Of a stretch of DNA of 64,000 bases, positions 40,284 through 55,422 are shown piece by piece (positions within the stretch are counted from its first letter, which is position 1; each line of letters begins with the position of its first letter). The position numbers and the translations under genes were made by a program. Location: contig NZ_JAAZSQ010000018.1 of the NCBI RefSeq assembly GCF_012395835.1, positions 11,770 through 75,769 on the forward strand, in the 5' to 3' direction. The stretch is from Arthrobacter mobilis. GTDB taxonomy: Bacteria > Actinomycetota > Actinomycetes > Actinomycetales > Micrococcaceae. Below the pieces are notes generated by a model that did not search any database, was not told the origin of the DNA, and saw only the letters and a program-made list of their open reading frames with translations.

Positions 40284-41736
40284 TTATGGCAGGACCGAAA
40301 TGGCACGGTCCGTCGGGGCTACCGGTGCGGGCAGCCGGGTCGAACCGGTCAGCCACTCGTCCACCGCGGCCGCGCAGGCACGGCCCTCGGCAATCGCCCA
40401 GACAATCAGCGACTGGCCGCGCCCGGCGTCGCCGGCCACGAACACACCCTCGGTATTGGTCATGTAGGAGGCGTCCCGGCCCACGTTGCCGCGGGTGTCG
40501 AACTCGGCCTTGACCTGCTCGGTGATGCCCGCCGGCTCGGCGCCGGTAAAGCCCAGGGACAGGAAGACCAGGTCCGCCGGGATCTCCCGCTCGGTGCCGG
40601 GCTTGGGCAGACGCTTACCGTCCACGAACTCGGTCTCGGCGACCTTGAGCGCCTTGAGCACGCCGTTTTCGCCGACGAACTCGACGGTGGAGGCCAGGTA
40701 GGTCCGCTCACCGCCTTCTTCGTGGGCACTGGCCATCTCGAACAGGGTCGGGAAGGTGGGCCAGGGCTGGTGCGGAGCCCGTTCCGTCGGCGGCTGCTTG
40801 CCAATGGCCAGTGTGGTCACCGAGGCTGCCTGCTGCCGGTGGGCGGTGCCGATGCAGTCGGCACCGGTGTCACCGCCGCCGAGGATGACCACGTGCTTGC
40901 CGCGGGCGTCGATCTGGTGGGGCACCTGCTCCCCCGCCACCACCCGGTTGGCCTGGGTCAGATATTCCATCGCGAAATGCACGCCCTGCAGTTCCCGCCC
41001 CGGGATCGGCAGGTCCCGGGGCACGGTAGCCCCGGTGGCGATGATCACGGCGTCGTACCGGCGGCGCAGCTGGTCCCAGCTGACGTCCTTGCCCACCTCG
41101 ATGCCGGTGCGGAAGCGCGTGCCCTCGGCGGACATCTGCTCCAGCCGGCGTTCCAGGTGCTCCTTCTCCATCTTGAAGTCCGGAATGCCGTAGCGCAGCA
41201 GGCCGCCCACCTTGTCGTCCCGCTCGTAGACGGCCACGGTGTGGCCGGCACGGGTGAGCTGCTGGGCCGCGGCCAGGCCGGCGGGGCCGGAACCGACGAC
41301 GGCGATGGTCTGGCCGGTGAGCCGTTCGGGAGCGTGCGGGGTGACCCAGCCATTCTCGAAGGCCTGGTCCGCGATCGACACCTCGACCTGCTTGATGGTC
41401 ACCGCCGGCTGGTTGATGCCCAGCACGCAGGAGGCCTCGCACGGAGCCGGGCACAGCCTGCCGGTGAACTCCGGAAAGTTGTTCGTCGCATGCAGGCGCT
41501 CGATCGCTTCCTGGTCCTTGCCGCGCCAGAGCAGGTCGTTCCATTCCGGAATCAGGTTGCCCAGCGGGCAGCCCTGGTGGCAGAACGGGATGCCGCAGTC
41601 CATGCAGCGGCCGGCCTGGCTCTTCAGGGTGCCTTTCTCCTGCGCCTCATAGACTTCCTTCCAGTCCATGATGCGCACCGGCACGGGGCGCCGCGGCTGG
41701 GTTTCCCGCTGGCGTACCTTCAAAAATCCGCGTGGG

Positions 41737-41744
<8 letters not shown>
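40284..41744 (-). CDS. gltD: glutamate synthase small subunit
   Basis: 486 aa, GTG at 41744, overlapping the gltB stop by 8 bp. N-terminal Cys cluster ([14 protein letters not shown]) for iron-sulfur clusters, FAD-binding [11 protein letters not shown] and NAD(P)H-binding GGGDTGADC motifs. It passes electrons from NADPH to the large subunit. Neighbour order gltB-gltD is the standard operon. Confidence 0.95.
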
Positions 41745-46368
<4,624 letters not shown>

Positions 46369-46640
46369 GTCGGATTGTCCTTCTCCCGTAATCGAACTTG
46401 AGAAGGGGACAACGCTGGCCCCGGGACACACGGCCGGCATGGGACAGGCCCGCCATGTACTGGTAAAGGAATTTTATGGCATAGCTCTCGGTGTGCAGCA
46501 TTTTTGGTGCACTGGATCTGGCTGCCTACGCTATATAGCTCCCTCGCCGCCGGCAGGGCCCTCACATGGTGCGTGGATCCGTTGCCGGGGCATCCACGTC
46601 TATGTGGCAAATAGCCGGAGGCGGGTGGTGACCCGCCGGA

Positions 46641-47780
46641 CTATTTCTTCTCGTCCTCCGTGCGGCCGCGCCGCCCGCCATCGAGGCGGGTTTCGCTGCC
46701 ACCGGAGCCGGAGCCGTTGTCCGCCTCCGAAGAAGTATCAGCGAGATTAGCACGGCGTGTTCCCGATGACACAGCCGGCACCGCATTTTTCCCGGAGATT
46801 TCGGAATTGTTAACTGTTCCGCCGGCACCGGACCCGTCGACGCTGCGGCCGGAGGCCGTTTCGGCGCCGCCCTTCGGGGCGGTTCCGGCACCGGCTGCAG
46901 CCGCCTCCGGCGCCCGGCCCTCCAGGTAGAGCGACTCATCGGCTTCGGTGCGCGGGCGCCGGGCCAGCAGCACGAAGATGACGACCGATACCGCGAACAG
47001 CAGCAGGCTGGTCCAGACATTCAGCCGCGCGGTCACGCCGAAGAGGGAGACCATTTCGGCGTCGTCGATCCGCAGCATTTCGATCCAGACCCGGCCCAGG
47101 GTGTAGATCGCCACGTAGAGCCAGAACAGCAGTCCGCGGCGGAACCTGAAACGCTTGTCCAGGGCCAGCAGCAGGGCCACGCCGGCGAGGTTCCACAGCG
47201 ACTCGTACAGGAAGGTGGGGTGGAACAGCGTGTCCGGGGCCATGCCCGGCGGGAAGTTCGGGTTGCCCGGATCGATCTGCAGGCCCCAGGGCAGCGTGGT
47301 GGGCGCGCCGAAAAGCTCCTGGTTGAACCAGTTGCCCCAGCGGCCGATCGCCTGGGCCAGCAGCACGCCGGGCGCGGCCACGTCCATGAACGCGCTCAGT
47401 TTCAGCCCCGCCCGCCGGCAGCCGATCCAGGCGCCGACCAGGCCGAGCGCCACCGCACCCCAGATGCCCAGGCCGCCGCGCCAGACCTGCGGGATCAGTC
47501 CCAGATCCCCGTTGGGGCCGAAATACGCGTCCGGCGAGGACACGACGTGGTAGAGCCGCCCGCCGATAATCCCGAACGGAATGGCCCAGATCGCGATGTC
47601 CCACACCGCACCTTCCGGGCCGGAGCGGGCCTTCCAGCGCCGGTCGGTCAGCCACAGGGCCGCTGCGATGCCGGCCAGGATGCACAGGGCGTAGGCGTGG
47701 ATGGTCACCGGCCCGATGGTGAATCCGGACCATCCCGGACTGGGGATGGCGGCAGGAACTGCTGCGGCAAGGCTGTTCAT
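46641..47780 (-). CDS. lgt: prolipoprotein diacylglyceryl transferase
   Basis: 379 aa, ATG at 47780. Seven membrane segments and the family signature GRWGNWFNQELFG near residue 143, with HPTFLYESLWN following. It attaches diacylglycerol to the lipobox Cys of prolipoproteins, the step needed by the several lipoproteins of the element. The last 95 residues form an acidic Ser/Gly-rich cytoplasmic extension, common in actinobacterial Lgt. Follows trpA. Confidence 0.95.
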   Translation of the reverse strand: MNSLAAAVPAAIPSPGWSGFTIGPVTIHAYALCILAGIAAALWLTDRRWKARSGPEGAVWDIAIWAIPFGIIGGRLYHVVSSPDAYFGPNGDLGLIPQVWRGGLGIWGAVALGLVGAWIGCRRAGLKLSAFMDVAAPGVLLAQAIGRWGNWFNQELFGAPTTLPWGLQIDPGNPNFPPGMAPDTLFHPTFLYESLWNLAGVALLLALDKRFRFRRGLLFWLYVAIYTLGRVWIEMLRIDDAEMVSLFGVTARLNVWTSLLLFAVSVVIFVLLARRPRTEADESLYLEGRAPEAAAAGAGTAPKGGAETASGRSVDGSGAGGTVNNSEISGKNAVPAVSSGTRRANLADTSSEADNGSGSGGSETRLDGGRRGRTEDEKK

Positions 47781-47824
47781 GGCGGTAGTCCTTCGGTCGG
47801 TCCTCGATGGTGCGGTGCGGGCTG

Positions 47825-48640
47825 CTAGGCGCCGGTCCGGGACCGGGGGGTGCCGCTGCTCAGCTCCGCGGCGAGCCGGCCGACGGCGTCGACACCCTGC
47901 GATCCGAGCGCTGCAACCAGTGCGGTGCCCACGATCGCGCCTTCGGCGTACTCGCCGATCTCGCGCACATGCTCGGCCTTGGAGACTCCCAGGCCGACGC
48001 AGACGCGTTCGGCGCCGGCGGCGTGGGCTGCCTCGACCACCCGCTGGGCCGCGTCGCTGACATTCGCCCGGGCGCCGGTGACGCCCATGAGCGAGACCGC
48101 GTAGACAAAGCCGCGGCTGGCCTTGACTGTCATCGCCATGCGTTCCGGGGACGTGGACGGAGCCACGAGGAATACCCGGTCCAGTCCGTATTTGTCCGAG
48201 GCCTCGAACCACTCGGCGGCCTCGTCCGGGATCAGGTCCGGGGTGATCAGCCCGGCTCCCCCGGCCTCGGCCAGGCGGCGGGAGAATTCGTCCACGCCCA
48301 TGCGCATCACCGGGTTCCAGTAGGTCATCACCAGCACCGCGGCGTCGCAGCGGGCCGTGATCCCGGCCACGATGTCGAAGACCTGGCGCACGCGGAACCC
48401 GTTCTGCAGCGCCTGCACGGTCGCGGCCTGGATGACCTGGCCGTCCATGACGGGGTCCGAGTACGGAATGCCGATTTCGATGACGTCGACCCCGTTCTCG
48501 GCGAGCGCGACGGCGGCGTCGATGGTGGTCTGCACGTCCGGGAAACCGGCCGGCAGGTAGCCGACCAGCGCGGTGCGTCCGTCGGCCAGGGCGCGGTCGA
48601 TGGCGGCGGCGGTCTTGCTGATGATGGCGGTGGTGCTCAC
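47825..48640 (-). CDS. trpA: tryptophan synthase alpha subunit
   Basis: 271 aa, GTG at 48640 overlapping the trpB stop (GTGA). Signature [14 protein letters not shown] with the catalytic residues and the GVTGAR loop. Releases indole from indole-3-glycerol phosphate for the beta subunit. Last gene of the trp run before lgt. Confidence 0.95.
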   Translation of the reverse strand: MSTTAIISKTAAAIDRALADGRTALVGYLPAGFPDVQTTIDAAVALAENGVDVIEIGIPYSDPVMDGQVIQAATVQALQNGFRVRQVFDIVAGITARCDAAVLVMTYWNPVMRMGVDEFSRRLAEAGGAGLITPDLIPDEAAEWFEASDKYGLDRVFLVAPSTSPERMAMTVKASRGFVYAVSLMGVTGARANVSDAAQRVVEAAHAAGAERVCVGLGVSKAEHVREIGEYAEGAIVGTALVAALGSQGVDAVGRLAAELSSGTPRSRTGA

Positions 48641-49962
48641 AGTTGTTCTCCTTCGGCGCCGATCTCCGCTTCCGGAGTGTCCTTTTCGAGCAGGTTGAAC
48701 CATTCGGCTGCGGTGGCCACGTCCTTGTCCCCGCGGCCGGACAGGCTCACCACGATGATGACGTCCTGGGGGTTCTTCCGGCCCTCGGTCAGCCGCTTGC
48801 CGACCCGCAGCGCGCCGGCCAGGGCGTGCGAGGACTCGATTGCGGGGATGATGCCTTCGGTGCGGCACAGGAGGCGGAAGGCGTCCATGGCTTCGCTGTC
48901 CGTGACCGGCTCGTAGCTGGCCCGGCCGATGTCCGCCAGGTACGCGTGCTCGGGCCCGACGCCGGGGTAGTCCAGTCCTGCAGAAATCGAGTGCGATTCG
49001 ATGGTCTGGCCGTCCTCGTCCTGCATCAGGTAGGACCGGGCTCCGTGCAGCACGCCTGGACGCCCCAGGGTGATCGTGGCGGCGTGCCGGCCGCTCTCGA
49101 CGCCCTCGCCGCCGGCCTCGAAGCCGTAGAGCTGCACCGAGCGGTCGTCCAGGAAGCCGTGGAAGATGCCGATGGCGTTGGAACCGCCGCCGATGCAGGC
49201 GCAGACGGCGTCGGGCAGCCTGCCGGTCTGTTCCAGGATCTGGGCGCGGGCTTCCTCGCCGATGACTTCGTGGAAGTAGCGGACCATGGCCGGGAACGGG
49301 TGTGCGCCGGCGGCGGTGCCCAGCAGGTAGTGGGTATTGTGCACATTGGCCACCCAGTCACGCAGGGCTTCGTTGATGGCGTCCTTGAGCGTCTGCGACC
49401 CGGCTGTCACCGGGACCACGGTGGCGCCCAGCAGTTCCATCCGGGCCACGTTCAGCGCCTGCCGGCGGCAGTCCTCGGCTCCCATGTAGACCACGCACTC
49501 CAGGCCCAGCAGGGCCGCGGCGGTGGCGCTGGCGACGCCGTGCTGGCCGGCTCCGGTTTCGGCGATCAGGCGGGTCTTGCCCATCCGCTGGGCCAGCAGC
49601 GCCTGGCCCAGCACGTTGTTGATCTTGTGCGAGCCGGTGTGGTTCAGGTCCTCGCGCTTGAGGAAGATCCGCGCTCCCCCGGCATGTGCGGCGAAGCGCT
49701 TGGCCTCGGTGAGCAGCGAGGGCCGGCCGGAGTAGTTCCGGTTCAGCTCGGCGACGCGGCCGGTGAATTCCGGGTCGGCCTTGGCCTTGTCGAAGGTGTC
49801 CGCCAGCTCGTCGAGGGCGGCGATCAGGGATTCGGGCATCCAGCGGCCGCCGTAGTTGCCGAAGTACGGCCCGGGCGCATGGCGCAGGGTGCCGCCGGCG
49901 GCGAGGAAGGCGTCGGCGGTATCCGGCAGCGTGCCGGAGGGCTTGTCAGGGCTCTGGGTCAT
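48637..49962 (-). CDS. trpB: tryptophan synthase beta subunit
   Basis: 441 aa, ATG at 49962. The PLP lysine is in [11 protein letters not shown]; the phosphate loop GGGSNAIG is present. Condenses indole with serine to tryptophan. Coupled to trpA. A gap of about 150 bp separates it from trpC. Confidence 0.95.
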   Translation of the reverse strand: MTQSPDKPSGTLPDTADAFLAAGGTLRHAPGPYFGNYGGRWMPESLIAALDELADTFDKAKADPEFTGRVAELNRNYSGRPSLLTEAKRFAAHAGGARIFLKREDLNHTGSHKINNVLGQALLAQRMGKTRLIAETGAGQHGVASATAAALLGLECVVYMGAEDCRRQALNVARMELLGATVVPVTAGSQTLKDAINEALRDWVANVHNTHYLLGTAAGAHPFPAMVRYFHEVIGEEARAQILEQTGRLPDAVCACIGGGSNAIGIFHGFLDDRSVQLYGFEAGGEGVESGRHAATITLGRPGVLHGARSYLMQDEDGQTIESHSISAGLDYPGVGPEHAYLADIGRASYEPVTDSEAMDAFRLLCRTEGIIPAIESSHALAGALRVGKRLTEGRKNPQDVIIVVSLSGRGDKDVATAAEWFNLLEKDTPEAEIGAEGEQL

Positions 49963-50114
49963 GGCCGTTCCTGTCTTTCCTTACCGGGACCGGCGGCCGC
50001 CCTGTCCAGGACATGCCCGCCGTCCCCTTGAATTCGATAGCTTCACCAGCTGCCCGTCCGGCGGGCAGCTGCTTGTCCGGTCGGCTGCTGCCGGTGCCGG
50101 ACCGGCCGGATGCC

Positions 50115-50933
50115 TCAGGCCTGGGCGGCGATGGCGGCGGCGCCGGCTGCGCGGAATGTCGCAATGGCTTCCGTAGGGTCGCTGCCCTTGACCAGTGCCT
50201 CGCCCACCAGTACGGCGTGGGCGCCGTGGGCCGCGTAGTGTTCGACGTCGGCGGCGTCCCGGACGCCGGACTCGGCCACCACCACGGCGCCGGCGGGGAT
50301 CCTGCCGGCCAGGGCGGCGAAGATGGAGCGGTCCACGTCCAGGGTCTTCAGGTTGCGTACGTTGACCCCGATGATGCGGGCGCCGGCGGCCACGGCCCGG
50401 TCGATCTCCTCGGAGGTGTGCGTCTCCACCAGGGCGTTCATGCCCAGCTCATGGGTCAGCGCCAGGAAGCTGCGCAGCTGCACGTCGTCCAGCGCCGCCA
50501 CAATGAGCAGGACCAGGTCCGCGCCGTGGGCGCGCGCTTCCCAGATCTGGTACTCGTCGACGGTGAAGTCCTTGCGCAGCAGCGGAATGCCGACGGCGGC
50601 GCGCACGGCGTCGAAGTCCGCCAGCGAACCGTTGAAGCGCCGCTGCTCGGTCAGCACGCTGATCACGGCTGCGCCGCCGCGCTCGTAGCGGACCGCCAGC
50701 TCGGCAGGATCGGCGATGTCGGCCAAGGCACCCTTGGACGGGCTCTTGCGCTTGACCTCGGCGATGACCTCCAGCTGCGCCCGGGCGGGATCGGCACCGC
50801 CGAGGGCGGCATGCGCGTCCCGCGGCGCCGGCGCCTGGGCGGCAAGCTGCTTAAGTTCGGCCAGCGGCACCTGGGCCTGGCGCGCCTGAAGGTCCTCGCG
50901 TACCCCGGCGATGATCTCGTCGAGAACCGTCAC
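50115..50933 (-). CDS. trpC: indole-3-glycerol phosphate synthase
   Basis: 272 aa, GTG at 50933. TIM-barrel with [22 protein letters not shown] and VAESGVR motifs. Ring closure step before TrpAB. Starts 3 bp after the upstream small membrane protein gene. Confidence 0.95.
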   Translation of the reverse strand: MTVLDEIIAGVREDLQARQAQVPLAELKQLAAQAPAPRDAHAALGGADPARAQLEVIAEVKRKSPSKGALADIADPAELAVRYERGGAAVISVLTEQRRFNGSLADFDAVRAAVGIPLLRKDFTVDEYQIWEARAHGADLVLLIVAALDDVQLRSFLALTHELGMNALVETHTSEEIDRAVAAGARIIGVNVRNLKTLDVDRSIFAALAGRIPAGAVVVAESGVRDAADVEHYAAHGAHAVLVGEALVKGSDPTEAIATFRAAGAAAIAAQA

Positions 50934-50935
50934 TC

Positions 50936-51211
50936 TCAGTGCCCGCGATTCTTCAGCTTGCTGCCGCCCACGCCATATCCGGCCTTCTTCATGATCCCGC
51001 CCACGATCAGGCCGACCACCATGACGGCGATGGAAATCCAGAAGACCAGGTGGCTGGCGATAATGAAGCCTATGGCGGCGGCGACGGCCCCGACCAACAT
51101 GATCAGCACGCAGGTCCAGGCCGCCGGGCTGTTGCCGTGGCCGATGGGCTCGGCGTGGATGTCCACGACGCCCTCGTCCTGCTGTGCCTGGCTGGTGGCG
51201 GTGTTGGCCAT
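50936..51211 (-). CDS. small two-TM protein of the trp operon (HGNSPAAW motif)
   Basis: 91 aa, ATG at 51211 with GGGAG upstream. [12 protein letters not shown] motif is followed by two TM helices (about residues 33-53 and 57-76). Similar short proteins occur at this place in trp operons of Arthrobacter relatives (from memory). Function unknown; location suggests a role linked to tryptophan metabolism. Confidence 0.8.
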   Translation of the reverse strand: MANTATSQAQQDEGVVDIHAEPIGHGNSPAAWTCVLIMLVGAVAAAIGFIIASHLVFWISIAVMVVGLIVGGIMKKAGYGVGGSKLKNRGH

Positions 51212-51307
51212 GGTAAATCTCCCTCGAGTACGTTGCTTGTCTTTATTCTGCCATTGTTTGGGACAGGCTCCGGCCACCGCGGTCCCGTGCCGCCGGTGCC
51301 CGCCGCT

Positions 51308-51943
51308 TTAGTCGGTGGGGTCCTTGCCCCGGCTCAGCTGATCCCAGCTGTCGATCTCGTCCACCGGTCCGGTCCGGTCCGCCGGGCTGCCGTCGGCCTT
51401 CCGCGGCCCGGTCCCGGCGCGCGGGGACGCGCCGTACTTCCGCGCTGCCGGCCAGTACCGTCCGGCGGCCAGGATCCACGCCCCGCACAGCATCATCAGG
51501 ACTCCGGCCACCGCCGCCAGGGACGGGAAGACGGTGAGCTCGATGGCCGCGTCCCCGCCGGTCATGCCCGTGGCCTTGCCGACCGCGGCCGAAGCCGCCG
51601 CGGCGGGATCGGCCAGCATGCCGGCGCTGGTCCAGGCGATGCCAAGTCCGGCCAGGGCCAACAGCACGGCCGTCACCACCCGGGCCACCCGGCCGGCAAT
51701 CGAGCTGGCCAGCGCCGCGGCCACGCCCACCAGCGCAAACGCCGTGACCGAGGTGGCCGCATCGCTGCCGGCCACGCTCAGGTCCGGGGTCTGCACCCCG
51801 CCCTGGGGCAGCCTCACGTACAGCCAGGTCTGCGTGGTGGTGGCGAAGGCCGCCAGCGGGACCAGCACGGAGGCCAGTACGACGGTACCCTTGCGCCGCC
51901 AGGCCGGAGCACGCTTTGGGTGCCCGGTCGCTGAGGAACTCAC
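51308..51943 (-). CDS. Trp-operon-associated membrane protein (TIGR02234-like)
   Basis: 211 aa, GTG at 51943, overlapping the trpE stop by 4 bp. Four hydrophobic segments and the WLYVRL/AWTSAG features of the family of membrane proteins that accompany trp genes in actinobacteria. Disordered C-terminus. Biochemical function not known. Confidence 0.85.
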   Translation of the reverse strand: MSSSATGHPKRAPAWRRKGTVVLASVLVPLAAFATTTQTWLYVRLPQGGVQTPDLSVAGSDAATSVTAFALVGVAAALASSIAGRVARVVTAVLLALAGLGIAWTSAGMLADPAAAASAAVGKATGMTGGDAAIELTVFPSLAAVAGVLMMLCGAWILAAGRYWPAARKYGASPRAGTGPRKADGSPADRTGPVDEIDSWDQLSRGKDPTD

Positions 51944-53514
51944 GGGGCCGGTTCCTGGACGGCCAGGACCGCCGGGTCGGCTGGCTGCAGCCGGGCGGCC
52001 AGCGCGACGGCGCGCAGCGGGGCTGCCGCCTTGTTCACCGTCTCCAGCGCCTCGGCGTCCAGCTGCGAGTCGGCGACAATGCCGCCGCCGGACTGCACGT
52101 AGGCCTTGCCGTTGCGCAGCAGGGCCGAACGGATCGCGATCGCCATGTCCATGTCCCCGGCGAAGTCCAGGTAGCCGACCACGCCGCCGTAGATCCCCCG
52201 GCGGTGCGGTTCAAGTTCGTCCAGCAGCCGCAGGGCACGGGGCTTGGGCGCTCCCGAGAGCGTGCCGGCAGGGAAGGTCGCGGCCAGCACATCGTAGGCA
52301 GTCTTGTCCGGGGAGAGCCGGCCCACCACGGTGGAGACCAGGTGCATGATGTGACTGAACTTCTCCACCTCCATGAACTGGGTGACGTCCACCGTGCCCG
52401 GGTCGCAGACCTTGGAAATGTCATTGCGGGCCAGATCCACGAGCATCAGGTGTTCGGCCCGTTCCTTCTGGTCCGCCAGCAGTTCCTCCGCCAGCTCGCG
52501 GTCCTGCTCGACCGTGCGTCCGCGCGGCCGGGAGCCGGCGATCGGATGGGTGACCACTTCGTCGCCGGTGACGGTGACCAGGGCCTCGGGCGAGGAACCC
52601 ACGATCGAATAGCCGTTGCCGTCGGCGTCCTCGAAGCTGAACAGGTACATGTACGGGCTCGGATTCAGGTTCCGCAGCACCCGGTAGACGTCCAGGGCCG
52701 GGGCCGCGCAGTCCATCTCGAAGCGCCGGGAGATGACCACCTGGAACACCTCGCCGTCCACAATGGCTTCCTTGCCGCGCTCCACGGCGGCCTTGTAGCG
52801 GTCCTCGGCCCACCGGTGGGTGACCTCGGCCATCAGCCCCGCGGTGTCCATGGGCTCTCCGGTGAGTACCGAGACCTGCTGTGCCAGCGGGGCTGTCAGT
52901 TCGCCCAGCATCCGCTGGATCCGCCGGACGGCATCCTGCCAGGCCTCGTCCACGCGTTCGTCGCTGCCGTCGAAATTGATGGCATTGGCGATCAGCGTCA
53001 CGCTGCCTTCGGCATTGTCGTGCACGGCCAGGTCGGTGACCAGGCACATGGCCAGCTCGGGCAGGTCCAGGTCGTCCTCGGGCGGGCTGGTGAGCCGCTC
53101 CCAGTGCCGCACGGCCTCCCAGCCGACAAAGCCCACCAGGCCCGAGGTGAGCGGCGGCAGGCCCTCGAACCGCTCCGTCTGCAGGGCCTCCACCGTGGCG
53201 CGCAGCGCCTCCACCGGGTTGCCGTCCAGCGGCAGCCCGGCCGGCGGTTCGCCCAGCCAGTGCGCCTGGCCGTCCCGGGTGGTGAGCACGGCGCGCGAGT
53301 GCGTACCGATGAAGGAATAGCGCGACCAGACCCCGCCCACCGCTGCGGACTCGAGCAGGAAGGTGCCCGGCTGCCCGCCGCCCAGCTTGCGGTAGAGCGA
53401 AATCGGCGTCAGGTCGTCGGCGAGGACCTTCACCGTCACCGGAACCACGCGGTGGCCGGCCGCCAGCGCGCGGAACTCCTCGAGCGTGGGGCTGATGACC
53501 CCGAATTCCTGCAT
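51940..53514 (-). CDS. trpE: anthranilate synthase component I
   Basis: 524 aa, ATG at 53514 sharing one base with the hisI stop. N-terminal regulatory domain with a LLES element for tryptophan inhibition; C-terminal chorismate-binding domain with IAGSRPRG, DLARND, and GTLSGAPKPRA motifs. Produces anthranilate from chorismate. The glutaminase subunit TrpG is not in the window. Confidence 0.95.
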   Translation of the reverse strand: MQEFGVISPTLEEFRALAAGHRVVPVTVKVLADDLTPISLYRKLGGGQPGTFLLESAAVGGVWSRYSFIGTHSRAVLTTRDGQAHWLGEPPAGLPLDGNPVEALRATVEALQTERFEGLPPLTSGLVGFVGWEAVRHWERLTSPPEDDLDLPELAMCLVTDLAVHDNAEGSVTLIANAINFDGSDERVDEAWQDAVRRIQRMLGELTAPLAQQVSVLTGEPMDTAGLMAEVTHRWAEDRYKAAVERGKEAIVDGEVFQVVISRRFEMDCAAPALDVYRVLRNLNPSPYMYLFSFEDADGNGYSIVGSSPEALVTVTGDEVVTHPIAGSRPRGRTVEQDRELAEELLADQKERAEHLMLVDLARNDISKVCDPGTVDVTQFMEVEKFSHIMHLVSTVVGRLSPDKTAYDVLAATFPAGTLSGAPKPRALRLLDELEPHRRGIYGGVVGYLDFAGDMDMAIAIRSALLRNGKAYVQSGGGIVADSQLDAEALETVNKAAAPLRAVALAARLQPADPAVLAVQEPAP

Positions 53515-53948
53515 CAGCGCACCCCCTCGGCTCCGGGTGCCGGCGCGCCGGAGCCAATGACGGCGTCGAGCCGGCGGTCGTCGAAGCAGGTGCGGGTGCC
53601 GGTGTGGCAGGCGGCGCCGACCTGGTCAACCTTGACCAGCAGGGCATCGCCGTCGCAGTCCAGCGACACGGACTTGACCCACTGCACGTGGCCGGACGTA
53701 TCCCCCTTGCGCCAGTACTCCTGGCGGGACCGGGAGTAATAGGTGGCGCGGCCGGTGGTCAGCGTGCGGTGAAGGGCCTCGTCGTCCATCCAGCCGAGCA
53801 TGAGCACCTCGTCGGTATCATGCTGCTGGACGATCGCCGCCACCAGGCCGGCAGGGTCGCGCTTGAGCCGCGCGGCTACCTCGGCCGGCAGCGCGGTGGA
53901 ACCGGCGGCTGCGGGCATGGTTTTCTGGGGATCAGTTTGGGAGGACAT
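53514..53948 (-). CDS. hisI: phosphoribosyl-AMP cyclohydrolase
   Basis: 144 aa. Motifs [21 protein letters not shown], and metal-binding Cys in SLDCDGD and [10 protein letters not shown] are all present. Third step of histidine synthesis. First gene of the trp run, an arrangement typical of Actinobacteria. N-terminal 20 residues are extra and flexible. Confidence 0.95.
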   Translation of the reverse strand: MSSQTDPQKTMPAAAGSTALPAEVAARLKRDPAGLVAAIVQQHDTDEVLMLGWMDDEALHRTLTTGRATYYSRSRQEYWRKGDTSGHVQWVKSVSLDCDGDALLVKVDQVGAACHTGTRTCFDDRRLDAVIGSGAPAPGAEGVR

Positions 53949-53963
53949 CCCTACCAGTCTATC

Positions 53964-54196
53964 TGTCGAGGGACCCGCCGTGAGCGAAGCGAGCGGCGGG
54001 AGACAGATGGACGCTACAGGAGTGACGCCCCCGTCATAGCGACTTCGTCGCCACGACGGGCCCCTCGCGTCCCTCCCTTGTCGAGGGACCCGCCGTGAGC
54101 GAAGCGAGCTAAGGGAGCGGCCAGGGGTCCCCGCACGCGGAGCGTGTGGGGCAGGCGGCGAACGGGGAGACAGATGGACGCTACGGGAGTGACGCC
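53964..54196. repeat. duplicated intergenic repeats (31 bp and 32 bp units)
   Basis: The 31-bp block beginning TGTCGAGGGACCCGCC at 53964-53994 recurs exactly at 54079-54109; a 32-bp block beginning GGGAGACAGATGG at 53998-54029 recurs with one mismatch at 54165-54196. The arrangement resembles repetitive extragenic elements. Confidence 0.85.
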
Positions 54197-54229
54197 GTGC
54201 GGCGGCGCTTCATGCTAGGTTCAGCATTG

Positions 54230-54874
54230 ATGCATTTCGTAGACCCGTCCCGCGAAGTCCTGGCCGAAACGCTGCTGGCGGCCGGCCCGGGATCCCCCAC
54301 GCTGTGCGCCGGCTGGCAGACCGAGGAGCTCGCAGCTCATCTCTACCTGCGCGAGCACCGGCCCGTGGTGGCCCTGGGCAACGTGGTCAAGCCGCTGGCC
54401 GGAGTTTCCGACCGTGCCGTCCGGAAACTGGCGAGCAAGTCGCGCGCCGCCGACACCTACGCGGCCTTGGTCCGGGCCTTCCTGGCCGGTCCGCCCAGGC
54501 TCAGCCCCCTGCACTTGAAGCCGGTCGCCAAGGCGGCGAACCTGATCGAGTACTTCGTCCACACCGAGGACGTGCGCCGTGCCTCTTCGCGCTGGGCGCC
54601 GCGCGCCCTGGACGGGAACTACTCGGAGGCCTTGTGGAACGAACTGGTCAAGCGGGCGGCGTTCCTGTACCGCGGCGTCGACCTGGGGATCATCCTGGTC
54701 CGGCCGGACGGGCCGCGGCATGTGGCCAAGCGCGCGCCCGTCTCGGTGGCAATCGTCGGCGAGCCCGGCGAACTGCTGATGCACGCCCACGGCCGGACCC
54801 GGCACGCCCTCGTCACCTATGAGGGCCAGCCGGATGCCGTCGCCCTGCTCGAAAGTGCCGAAATCGGGCTGTAG
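54230..54874 (+). CDS. TIGR03085-type DinB-like metal-binding protein
   Basis: 214 aa, ATG at 54230, with TAGGTT 8 nt upstream (probably leaderless). The N-terminal helix bundle with WQTEELAAHLYLREHRP and a central EYFVHTEDVRRA supplies His residues as in DinB/mycothiol-dependent enzymes; the C-terminal SCP2-like domain is shortened. Reaction unknown. Divergent from hisI. Confidence 0.8.
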   Translation: MHFVDPSREVLAETLLAAGPGSPTLCAGWQTEELAAHLYLREHRPVVALGNVVKPLAGVSDRAVRKLASKSRAADTYAALVRAFLAGPPRLSPLHLKPVAKAANLIEYFVHTEDVRRASSRWAPRALDGNYSEALWNELVKRAAFLYRGVDLGIILVRPDGPRHVAKRAPVSVAIVGEPGELLMHAHGRTRHALVTYEGQPDAVALLESAEIGL

Positions 54875-54928
54875 GGACCAGCCTGCCCGGGGCCTGGGGC
54901 CGACCGTGAGGGACGCGGGTCGACCGCG

Positions 54929-55369
54929 CTAGGACTTTCCCGGGCGCTCCCATACGGCGACCGGCCCCTCGACCAGCGTGAACAGCGGATGCGGATCGGG
55001 CCGCAGGACCTCCGCCCAGCGGGTTGCGATATCCGGACTGCGCACTTCGAGCTTGCGCATCAAGTGGTTCCACTCGTAGTCCAACTGCCCGATTTCCAGC
55101 GACAGCAGCACCGGCCGGGGCGGCAGGTGGAGGACCTTGCTGCGGTCGAACCGGTAGCCGCGCGAGCCAGCCTCATCCGCAATGCTCAAAAGGTACGCGC
55201 CGACAGCCTGCAGCGGGGACGGCTGGGAGCGGAAGCGCGCCAACTGCGGATGCATGGTGTATCCGCGGGTGGCCCCATTGAGCACGGCCTGCGCCAGCAG
55301 CGCTTCGCGCCAACAGGCGGTCAGCGCCTGCCGGTCCAGGTAACGGGGATGGACGGACCACAATCTCAC
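54929..55369 (-). CDS. pyrimidine dimer DNA glycosylase family protein (PF03013-like)
   Basis: 146 aa, GTG at 55369 preceded by TAAGGT (leaderless). The opening VRLWSVHPRYLDRQALTACW and REALLAQAVL match the family related to T4 endonuclease V; Arg/His/Glu of the active site are expected in this region. Probably acts in DNA repair, but many members are uncharacterised. Confidence 0.8.
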   Translation of the reverse strand: MRLWSVHPRYLDRQALTACWREALLAQAVLNGATRGYTMHPQLARFRSQPSPLQAVGAYLLSIADEAGSRGYRFDRSKVLHLPPRPVLLSLEIGQLDYEWNHLMRKLEVRSPDIATRWAEVLRPDPHPLFTLVEGPVAVWERPGKS

Positions 55370-55422
55370 GAAAATCAACCTTAGCGCGGCGCCGGCGGAC
55401 AAGCGTTCCTTCCGGCCCGGAT

